Assembly: GCF_905220415.1 (NCBI RefSeq)
Contig: NC_059566.1
Span: 2,604,001 to 2,668,000, forward strand
Source of the DNA: Colias croceus
Taxonomy: Eukaryota > Arthropoda > Insecta > Lepidoptera > Pieridae
Length of the DNA stretch: 64,000 nt
Reading direction: 5' to 3'
Part shown: positions 55,922 to 64,000 of the stretch, piece after piece
Position numbering within the stretch: the stretch's first letter is position 1
Layout: the number at the start of each line of letters is the position of its first letter
Translations under genes and position numbers: made by a program
The notes under the pieces: generated by a model
What the model saw: the letters and a program-made list of their open reading frames with translations, nothing else
Databases searched by the model: none
Told to the model about the DNA's origin: nothing

Positions 55922-57184
55922 ATGCCCGAAGTGGAGGAGAACACATATTATTTATACAGTTTTCCGACAGAAGTACTATTACGAATATTCAGCTATTTAA
56001 CACCAAAACAGCTATCTACATGCAGACAAGTGTGCTTACGGTGGAAACAAATAATTGACAATCTATCACGACTCGATAAACTGTGGCGAAAATACTGTGA
56101 ACATGATTTTCCATCAATTTACAAAATCGCAAGATACAAGGCGAAACCGGGACTACAGTGGTACAATATCTACAGATCCCTAACATTGTGGTCAAGATTG
56201 CAGTACGCTAGAGAGATGATAGACGAGTTCGCCTCTGCGTCATCCGTAAGAGAAGAAATTCAGGATTTTCAAGTGCTCTCTGACGGTATAATCGGCGTTC
56301 ACACTAGATGCGGCATCTTCTACTATGACATAGAGACATTGGAGCGCGCGAAACGTGGGCCCATATCAGGAAGCTATCTAAGGTACACGGAGAATACCGA
56401 TACCTTAATCTTCATGTCCTCAGACTTTCATCTCTTTATAGTTCGCAAGTTAATCACAAATCCACGGCATGAAGCCGACGTCACATTCGATGGTGTTAAA
56501 ATGTTCATGTTACATGACAGAAATGTGTATTTCATAACGCTGAATGACGAAATCCATGTATGTAATTTGAACGACGGCAATTTGAAAAGTGTGCACTTGA
56601 ATACATTCACAAATGGTGTTATGTCGCTGGGTTTTAGCGATCATTTAAATGTGTTGACTTATGAGCGTGAGATTTACTCTGTGGTCGGCAAAGAGCTAAT
56701 TTTTAGATGTAACGTTGAATCTGTATCTAATCTTATGAATGAATTTCGGAAATATAACTTATTGGAACAGTTGGATTGGCGCGTTTACGTCCAATGGATG
56801 TTTTTCATGAATCATACGTTACCACAAGGGCCGTTACGCGAGACTTTAGTCATTCGTACATATGATGAAGTTGTTTTTGTTGGAACAACCTTTGGTGTGC
56901 TAAGAATCTATTATAAGCCGTATGTTAATGAGGAATTCGATCTATTTAATTCAGAACCGGTCAAACAGTACAATTTTATGGAGAGATCAGACTGTCCTGT
57001 GTTAACAATGAGTCCTATAATTCAGATTGATATTGTAGAAATAGAGGACGGTCACATAGTTTTAGTTGCCATGCCAAAAAAGATTGCCGTATTAAATTAT
57101 AGTCATATTTTTAAACGATCAGCCACAGCGGCAATGTTGCCATATAATGATGTACAAGACGTTAAAATATTGAAGATACAATAA
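55922..57184 (+). CDS. F-box protein, 420 aa, intronless
   Basis: F-box proteins recruit targets to SCF (Skp1-Cullin-F-box) ubiquitin ligases. An F-box lies at residues 8-50: FPTEVLLRIFSYLTPKQLST, then CRQVCLRWKQIID, with the usual L-x-x-I-F-x-Y-L core and a tryptophan in the last helix. DKLWRKYCEHDFP and WYNIYRSL follow, typical of the linker after an F-box. The remaining 300 residues show recurring beta-strand-like patches (DGIIGVHTRCGIFYYDIE, GVLRIYYKP, GHIVLVAMPKKIAVLNY) that could form a beta-propeller, though no clear WD repeats are visible. The frame is open for another 35 codons upstream but has no earlier ATG, so MPEVEENTYYLYSFP is the start. AATAAA is at 57526-57531, which would put an inverted-repeat element in the 3' UTR. 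The specific F-box subfamily is not identified. Confidence 0.9.
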   Translation: MPEVEENTYYLYSFPTEVLLRIFSYLTPKQLSTCRQVCLRWKQIIDNLSRLDKLWRKYCEHDFPSIYKIARYKAKPGLQWYNIYRSLTLWSRLQYAREMIDEFASASSVREEIQDFQVLSDGIIGVHTRCGIFYYDIETLERAKRGPISGSYLRYTENTDTLIFMSSDFHLFIVRKLITNPRHEADVTFDGVKMFMLHDRNVYFITLNDEIHVCNLNDGNLKSVHLNTFTNGVMSLGFSDHLNVLTYEREIYSVVGKELIFRCNVESVSNLMNEFRKYNLLEQLDWRVYVQWMFFMNHTLPQGPLRETLVIRTYDEVVFVGTTFGVLRIYYKPYVNEEFDLFNSEPVKQYNFMERSDCPVLTMSPIIQIDIVEIEDGHIVLVAMPKKIAVLNYSHIFKRSATAAMLPYNDVQDVKILKIQ

Positions 57185-57214
57185 TATTGACATGACAATG
57201 AAGTTTTAGTTTTA

Positions 57215-57397
57215 AACCGGTTACTCACGTACCTGCAGCAGGGGCAATTTTGAAATTGGACCCTTAATTGGCTCCTTAATTGTGATATGTATAGGCAAGC
57301 AGGGGCAATTTATAGAACAACTGAATTTGCTCTGACCGCCGACGAACCGAGATTGTTCCAATATTGCCCCTGCGGCAGTGTACATAAGTAGCCGGCC
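57215..57397. mobile_element. TTA-flanked short inverted-repeat element in the F-box 3' UTR
   Basis: The ends are aaccggttactcacgtacct and, complemented, ggccggctacttatgtacac, an imperfect inverted repeat of about 36 bp that includes gcaggggcaat. TTA lies outside both (57212-57214, 57398-57400). It starts 30 bp after the stop codon. Confidence 0.7.
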
Positions 57398-57738
57398 TTA
57401 GTTTGAGAAACTCAATTATTGCATATCAGATTTTTTCTATATTATTTATGTGTTTAATGGATTTGCTGTTAAATTATAAATAGTTATTGATCTTGAATTA
57501 TAAATCTGCCCCTGTATTGCCATTAAATAAAAATTATATTCAGTTGTAGACAAATCATAGTGTTACTCTATTTTTATTGGACTATTTTGACAGGTAAAAG
57601 TTTAAAAATTAATTGAATAAATGTTACAAAATATATACATAGAGAAGAAAGGTGTAGTTCAAGAAGCTTATATCTAATACACTGGAGATTGCACTATGAA
57701 CGTTGACTTGTCACGGGAAGGTATGACCTTGAATGACT

Positions 57739-57807
57739 CCTGTATGTTTTGTCCCTTTCACACCTAACTTGGCAAGTTGGTGTGAAAGGGATGAAGGAAC
57801 ATACAGG
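57739..57807. other. 69-bp miRNA-like hairpin
   Basis: The 5' arm CCTGTATGTT, a mismatch patch, then CCCTTTCACACC; loop taacttggcaagtt; the 3' arm is the complement of both paired blocks. The size and shape resemble a precursor microRNA, but no mature sequence is recognised, and it could be a fold-back element. Confidence 0.5.
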
Positions 57808-58009
57808 CGTCAAAAAGAAGAGTTACTTAATTAACTCAATGTAACACTTTTATATTAGAAATATGTACCTATACAGGTTTTGTTATAAATCTGATGTAAG
57901 ATGAAATAGTGATAAATGTGAAACTAAGTATTAGAAAATAATATTTAATATAGTCAGAAAAAAAAATAAAACTTGATATGAAATTGAAATGAGTTTAAGC
58001 GTACTCATT

Positions 58010-58290
58010 AAATTATTGTATTGTCAACGATCCTTGTTAAGTGAACAAGATTTGAATTATATCTATGTAAATTGGGAATAATCTAGTATAAGGGTGCTTT
58101 TCCACTAATAGTGTGCGAGGCGTAGAGAGAAATGTCTTTGTAAATAACCAATAGTATCGCTTCAAACTTCAAACTAAATTAAAAAATATAATTAATTGGT
58201 TTAAACACATTCCTCCTTACACATCCTCGCACATCATTAGTGGAAAAGCATCCTTAAGGAGATGGTAACATACAAACATACAGTTGAAGC
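58010..58290 (+). repeat. Degraded R13 split by an inverted-repeat element
   Basis: R13 pieces (attgtcaacgatccttgtta at 58019; aaacatacagttgaagctaat at 58273) lie on both sides of the TA-flanked element 58091-58254, so that element inserted into R13. Confidence 0.55.
58091..58254. mobile_element. TA-flanked short inverted-repeat element
   Basis: The ends are agggtgcttttccactaata and, complemented, aggatgcttttccactaatg, continuing to tgtgcgagg, about 30 bp. TA lies outside both (58089-58090, 58255-58256). Confidence 0.75.
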
Positions 58291-58881
58291 TAATACAAGC
58301 GTGTTAAAGAGGTTGTTTTACAAATAAGTAGGTGTGAGAAGTAATTACTTAGGTACCATTTTATTTTAATGGTTTGGTTAAAAGGGTAGTGTTAATTTTA
58401 CTCATATTGTAACCGTCATAGGTACAATACGATTCAAACTTAATGGCGGCTCGGAACATGGAACGATCTGATGCGCAGAAAACAATTTCAGATATTACCG
58501 GAACGTTAGAGTCGGATACCTGCGCGCTCGTGCATTCACAGCTAACTTTCGAACCACCTGTAAGTTTGAATCGAACTGTACCTAAAACCTTCGCACGTCC
58601 TACGCACGTTATTTGCGCGTAACTAAATCTGTATTTTATAGTAGGACGCGTGAGAGAAAAAAACAATATAGTTATTTAATTAGGTAATTGATCCTGATGA
58701 TTTTATTCTTGCATAAGAAGTAATTTTATAATTCTGTAAATCTTCACTTGAGAATTAAGTAATTCATTTTATTAAAATTAATGTCATAAATATAGATGAA
58801 CATAGTATGAAAATATAAGTAGGTATTTGATAAAAAGCATAAAACATTCATAATTATTACACCAGGTACCAGCTACGTTTT

Positions 58882-59063
58882 TACTAACTATGCTCCGCGG
58901 TTTTACTCGCAGTGCTCCGCTCCTGTTGGTCTTAGCGAGATGATATATAGCCTATAGCCTTCTTTGATAAATGGGCTATCTAACACCGAAAGAATTTATC
59001 AAATCGGAGCAGTAGTTCCCGAGATTAGCGCATTCAAACAAACTCTTCGTTTTTATAATAGGT
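58882..59063 (-). mobile_element. Helitron-like H1 copy
   Basis: It has gctccgcggttttactcgca, the H1 body and a shortened tail. The CTAG end is changed to ctaactatg. Confidence 0.6.
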
Positions 59064-59999
59064 TAATGCATAGATTATTTTTTACCCATCTGAAATTATT
59101 TCAAAGCGTAGATTTCTAGAAAATTCTAAAATTTATTCAATCTGCCTTACCATTATAATGTATTAAACGAATTAGATTTTTTTTAAAATCATAAAGTAAA
59201 AGTTTTTAGTACCAATAGAAAATAGTGTGTATGTCACATAGTACCTTGTAGGTACAGCCGTTTGAAAACACAGCATTTAACTTAATCTATATGCTTATCC
59301 GCATAAAAAATGGATTTAAATAGAGTATTGTAAGTTATATTATGTTAATAGTTAATTCAATTAAATATATTATGTTGATTTTTTATGCCAAATGGCTTGA
59401 TTATTGGCGAATAAGAGCTAGCGCGCAAGAGCAACTCTTGTCTCCTTCACTATTGAGTCTCTCCCATCAACTGTATGGGGAGTTGCGTCGCTACGTGCGC
59501 GCACTTTCTTACTAGCCCATACAGTTGATGGGAGAGACTCAATAGTGAAGGAGACAAAAGTTGCTCTTGCGCGCTAGCTCTAATATGGCAGAAGCTGTTT
59601 GTTTTCCCGCACTTTTGAATGTCATTATTTTGCGAAGCGCCATTTTTGTGCGGTTTGCGTCTTCGCCTCTTTTTTAAATAAGACAAAAACGGTCTGGCAA
59701 ATCTGCATTAAATATTGAAGATATTGGCCATTGACTATATTAATTAAATTTTCATAATGTTTAATTTTGCGCAAATTGTACCTATGCTAAAAAATCAACA
59801 GTCAAATGTTTAAATCATCACATCTAAAACTTGTACCTTTTAATATGAAACAATCATTTTTATGTGCAATAGCCAATAACATATTCATTATACGCGAATA
59901 TATTATAAAGCGAGAAACTATCAGCAAACATTTCAGAATTCAGACTCAGTTTTATATTGCTAAATTCAAATTAAATCTGAAGAATCATATTATGTTCTA
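59064..59999. other. Intergenic DNA with one strong inverted repeat
   Basis: Apart from the hairpin at 59414-59581, no gene or repeat is recognised. Confidence 0.4.
59414..59581. repeat. 66-bp near-perfect inverted repeat
   Basis: The arms are 59414-59479 (agagctagcgcgcaagagca to atcaactgtatggg) and 59516-59581, with a 36-bp spacer. They differ at about one position. It is probably a fold-back element. Confidence 0.85.
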
Positions 60000-60238
60000 A
60001 TGGTGCATTTACACATTCGCGCGAATTGCGACGCGAATAACGAAAACGCATATGTAGGTAGGTAATAATTTTATTCTCATGTTCGCATTGAGATTCGCGT
60101 ATTCGTATTATGAGCGTTTTTTTCGGAAATAATCAACGAGAAGACGAATGTGTGAACAGTGTGGTGAAGGCACTCTTATACGAATGTTTCTGTGAAATGA
60201 CGAGGTGAATAGCAATCACGAATGTGTAACTGCACCAT
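60000..60238. mobile_element. TA-flanked short inverted-repeat element
   Basis: The ends are atggtgcatttacacattcg and, complemented, atggtgcagttacacattcg. TA lies outside both (59998-59999, 60239-60240). cgcgaat-type motifs repeat inside. Confidence 0.75.
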
Positions 60239-60240
60239 TA

Positions 60241-61232
60241 TATTTATATAAACATGGTGCCCACTGTAGGTATACTAAAATCAAAGGAGGTTTTGCATAC
60301 GCTGAGTTCGTAAGAAATACTTATAAAATTCAATTCTTAAAACTCTATGTGTACTTACACCCATAGCAAGCAACCCGCCCAACTTTGCCATCAGCACTTG
60401 AGCTATCGTTTAAGATTATGTTTTCATAGACAAAATGCTCACATTAATGAAGCGGTGTATGCCGGCTGCGCGAAGCTAGAGAAGCAAACATGGATTTTCA
60501 GGATTAATTTGCGAAAAAATTTTGACGTAATTTTGTTGTTTAAGTATTTTTCATGATCAGTGTATGCAAAACTACAAGTCCCTTCGCGCTTAATATACCG
60601 ATAGTGGGACACCCTGTATAGTGTAACCATGCGAATTATCATCATCCTTCATCTTTAATTTTATATAAGTGACGTGATGTTCAACATTGAATATAATATT
60701 ATAGTCATATTGACTTGATTAACATGAAAATATCTAAATTTATTATCCGTTTTTACACCTCAAATATAGTTAATTTAGAACAATCATCTATATTCTATGA
60801 CAACATTGTAACCTTAGATTGTAACTTTCAATCTCCTAATAATCGTAAAATCAATTGAAAATTAAGTAGACTGCTTAGTTTTTTTCCTATATTTCTTGTA
60901 ATTTTATAGCAAATAAATAAATTGTTAAATAATAAGTGTTTTATTTACAAAATATCATCCTTGAACCCTGGAAATTTTTATTTACATTTTTTTAGCTGTG
61001 ACGCGTGGTTTCAACAGCACGAACCCGCGTGCAATATAATAACTAATTATGTAGCTCATGTGTTATCTGATATAGGCTATATTCTTGTAAAGTTTCATCC
61101 AAATCAGTCCAGTAATTTTAGCGAGAAAGAGTAACAAAGATAAAAACTTTAGTTTATAATATCTACTAGTTAGTGTCCTACTTATTTTCTATCACATTAA
61201 ATTTCACAAATTCTTCCTCGATTTTATATCTC
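60241..61232. other. Intergenic DNA, nothing secure
   Basis: A stretch around 60440-60620 ends gtgggacaccctgtata, which resembles the end of a dispersed repeat. Nothing else is supported. Confidence 0.35.
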
Positions 61233-61612
61233 ATCTACTGACGGTGCATTTACATCAAACGAGCGAATTTCACACAATTTTAAACCCCAATATTGTGCCA
61301 ATAATTGTCAAATTCTTTTAGGGTGAACAGGCGTAGAGCATTCTTTCGTTATTCTTAGTGCGTTCGATAAGATTGTATGCAATGTTTATGTTAATGATTA
61401 GGTAATGGTAATACTGAACAACACCGAATACGAGTTTTCGTTTACACTATAAGATCAGGAATGCTCTAGCTCTAGCTCCATGTTCGTTTGATGTAAATGC
61501 ACCGTCAGTAGATTACCTTCACGTCGAGTGGCGACGATTTTGGTATCTTTGAATCTTGCCAAAGAAGTTTCACTTCTGACACGTGTGCTCGGCACACCCG
61601 CTCTTTTTTTAT
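61233..61612. mobile_element. Inverted-repeat element followed by an R6 fragment
   Basis: 61233-61513 has ends atctactgacggtgcattta and the exact complement, continuing through catcaaacga (about 31 bp). TA occurs inside the border (ctactgacgg). 61525-61612 is R6. The gtgcatttaca core is shared with 60000-60238. Confidence 0.65.
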
Positions 61613-61669
61613 ATAGGTATGAACTACAGGTTTAAAATAGAAATAAAACAGTAGGTAAAATCAATTTTT

Positions 61670-63525
61670 TTAATCCTGAAACAAAGAATAAAACTGTTTC
61701 ATATTTATTGAACTATCCGATATCCCCAAAATTGAATTAGCGTCAAAATCAAAATCGCTATCATCAGAATATTTAAAACATTGCTTCTTTCCACAGTTAT
61801 ATGGATTCTCTTTCGTTTCATATTCATATACTTCCAATGAATGATTAGATGGTATAACAACTGCATTTTGCGTCTTCCTCAATATGTTTTTATATTTAAA
61901 GTCAGACAATTTCTTCTCAGCTTTCGGTTTTTCATGTGTCGATGTTCGTTTCCTAAATTTCTTAATAGGAAATATACCCTGACTGAAAATGCATTCTTTA
62001 TCCTGGATATATTTTCTGTTATCCGTGTCAAATTGTATAGTTTTCTTTTCTTGGCATTTACGTTTATATTTTGCCATGTTACGTAATGCTTGATATAGAT
62101 TTTGCGGTTCCTCATATTTGTAGAAATCAATTTTTAATTCCTCTTTTATTGTGTTTAGTAAATCTTTCTTTTTTGCCGCTTTTGATAGTGGTTTTCTCCT
62201 CATTATAGCGTTGCTTGGTTTTGGAGTTATCACTTGTTTAGGATAGATCAACGATTTCGCCTTAACACTTTTTGGTTTTGGTGTCTTTTTCACTTTAACT
62301 GCATCTGGCATATACTCTGATAAAGAAACAAATGGTTTGTCTTCCTTAACATCAAAATTGAGTTCATGGTTATGATCGTGGTCTTTTTCTTTAGTTGCAC
62401 AGTCGTTTTTAAAATTTAATTTCTTAGCAACAGTTTCGTCAATTTCTAGTACTGCATCAGAATCATTATTAATTACAGCTTTGTCTGTTTTAACATTATA
62501 AACGTCGAAAGTAGTTTCCAATAGATCAACGAAGAAATTGTATATGTTCTTGTCATCCTTTGGAGGCACATCTGCGACCAAAGTCAACGGATCTTCCTGA
62601 ATCCTCACTGGCTTATCTAAAACTCGACCTTCCAAAATTTCCTTAGCTATACCTTCAGCTACACCGCTGTAAATATTGTTTTCTAATAGATCCCTTATTG
62701 GGTTCTTTGATTCGTTCAAAGTGAAACTTTTGCTCAACCCTGAGAAGTTAGACGGAGTATGAATTATGTCCTTCTTCGATTGTAGGATGACAAATTTATC
62801 ATTTATAGGGGACATGTAGTCTTGGCTGTTCAGAGTTTTGGATTTGTACCTCTGCTTTTTATTTTTTACTTGCTTGTCGGCGACAAATTCTTCATCTACG
62901 AATGTTACATCATCATCTTGTTTTATATTTTTATTTCTAATCGTTTTTCGTTTGGTCCCATATTTTTTGGGATTATTATAGTCAGGGTATTGAGTGCCAG
63001 TTGTCGATTTTGATAGAATATTTAGTACAGATGTTAGAAATCTCTTTTGTCCACGTCGTGGTCGGGGAGGAGGTTTACGATTAACTTCTGCATCATTATT
63101 TTCTGAAATTAAAGGAGAAACGTAAAAATTATAAGAAATTAAACTGATCGTTATACGTCTTAAAGTTCAATTATTTTTATAGCTAGCTGCTTGCTCCTGT
63201 TTCGCCCGAATAGCCGCTAGAGGAAGCAATAGCCTATGATACTAAATAATGCTGTAGCTACCCAAGGGTAAAATAATTTTTATAATCGTTAAAGTAGTTT
63301 CTTAATTTTATTTAGGTATACCTATTCTTTTATTACATTAGTGTGTATCTTACCAATAACATTAAAAAGCATATTATTATCTTTATTCTCTACATAAACC
63401 CCTCGTTTCTTTATATTCGAAGGTTGGAATTCAACATCGCTTCTGCTATATTTATTGCGTTTTTCATTTCTTTGCGTTGCACCATTTGATGATTTCGACT
63501 TAACCACGACCGTTTTTGGCTCCAT
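61670..63525 (-). CDS. Lysine-rich protein of unknown function, 534 aa
   Basis: Not recognised. Two exons: 63525-63354 (57 codons plus one base, donor GTAAGA) and 63102-61670. The phases fit, and joining them yields one 534-aa frame from ATG at 63525. The protein is rich in Lys, Asp, Asn and Ser. It carries basic clusters (RKPPPRPRRGQKR near residue 65, TKRKTIRNKN near 105, KKFRKR in the C-terminal third) and acidic ones (KQDDDVTFVDEEF; DDSDFDFD near the end), with a short histidine stretch DHDHNHE. One more ordered part is IRDLLENNIYSGVAEGIAKE near residues 190-210. No domain, signal peptide or membrane segment is visible. The composition suggests a disordered nuclear or chromatin/RNA-associated protein, which is inference only. 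Its start lies about 170 bp from a possible divergent start at 63696. Confidence 0.8.
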
Positions 63526-63695
63526 GGCTTTATTTTCATTTGGTTGTAAGCATGTTTTTTTGGATTTTTTTAATTTTTTTACAAAATATAAGTATGACAA
63601 TATGATTTGTCACTTTTGAAGGTGTAGATTTTTTAAAGTTCATAGCTGAGAAATAAGGTATCCATAAAGAGGTTGTGATTAAAAGGTTCTAGTCA

Positions 63696-64000
63696 ATGAA
63701 AGTAAAACCAAAAGATTTATTCAAAATCTATGTCCCTTTTCATCTCGATGGCTATGACAAAATCAAACTTCATTACAAAATAGGTGAGTAAATAATAATC
63801 CATTTGGTAATAAGATAAATTTCAGTGCATTAATTTTTGGTAATGGAAGTGCTAAATTTAAAGCGAAAGGAACGCAAAAACATTACAAAAATAACAGATC
63901 AGGGAGACAATATAAAAGTAATTGAAAAAGTTGACGTGAAACATAGAATAACAAATAATTTACTCCAAGCGGACAGAGGTGATACTAAATCGAAACCTAT
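63696..64000 (+). CDS. Start of a plus-strand gene, truncated by the window end
   Basis: From 63843 an ATG opens a frame to the window end (MEVLNLKRKERKNITKITDQ, then mostly polar and charged residues). A possible earlier exon, 63696-63783, encodes MKVKPKDLFKIYVPFHLDG and ends at a consensus donor GTGAGT. Joined to 63850 after AG, it keeps the same frame (KIV, then LNLKRKE) across a 66-bp intron. A second acceptor (tttcag) ends at 63825; using it would make the upstream frame a short uORF and 63843 the start. I cannot choose between these. The product is not recognised. It is divergent from the lysine-rich gene, with starts 170-320 bp apart. Confidence 0.55.

Noticed and set aside
62822..63013. 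63-aa hydrophobic frame on the plus strand
   Set aside because: It is the reverse shadow of the lysine-rich gene's second exon, where AAA codons read as TTT.

Overview
The window looks like nuclear DNA of a moth or butterfly (Lepidoptera). It is AT-rich, the genes are interrupted by many short exons with GT-AG introns, and the non-coding DNA is packed with small dispersed repeats of a kind well known from lepidopteran genomes. Examples are GC-rich hairpin ends followed by CTAG, tails reading TATAATATTAGT, a tRNA-headed SINE, and a short CCTAA/TTAGG telomere-type tract. There are no bacterial-style operons, CRISPR arrays, rRNA genes or genuine tRNA genes.

Left part (1-31.8 kb, minus strand): two tandem gelsolin-family genes in the same orientation. 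The upstream one (CDS 24779 down to 8704, ten coding exons, 348 aa) is a complete three-domain, cytosolic gelsolin/severin/CapG-type actin-capping protein, with a probable non-coding first exon near 31.76-31.79 kb. The downstream one (3435 down to 407, continuing beyond the window) has the same exon 3 length and phase but begins with a signal-peptide exon, so it is the secreted paralogue. Their introns and the gap between them hold Helitron-like elements, SINEs, a 1 kb minisatellite, a gutted piggyBac copy and a 0.6 kb near-perfect palindrome.

Middle part (28-52.2 kb, plus strand): a belt of non-autonomous DNA transposons (a 1.86 kb TA-flanked element, a hAT-type element with an exact 8-bp target duplication, several TAA-flanked elements), then a yellow/MRJP-family gene of 11 coding exons (38496-52172, 452 aa, secreted). 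Two of its exons have been partly duplicated inside its own introns, and a pogo-like transposon sits in intron 8.

Right part (52.6-64 kb): a compact gene cluster. A four-exon minus-strand gene (241 aa, coiled coil) has the length and C-terminal pattern of the kinetochore protein CENP-H. It is divergent from an intronless F-box gene (420 aa) across about 0.41 kb. Then come several short inverted-repeat elements, a two-exon gene for a lysine-rich protein I cannot identify (534 aa, minus strand), and the start of a plus-strand gene at the right edge.

In the entries below, repeat families are called H1 (GCGGTTTCACCCGC end, cttcagctttataatattag tail), H2 (CCGCGGCTTCGCCCGC end, cgcatttataatattagta tail), H3 (GAAGCCGGGGCGGACC end) and H4 (ctacatagtataaaacaaag end). 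All four end in TC on one side and hairpin plus CTAG on the other, and sit between A and T, which fits Helitron-like (Lep1-type) elements. R6 is the family containing gccaaagaagtttcacttc, and R13 the family containing gtccgtttaaagtg. The genes do not form one obvious pathway.
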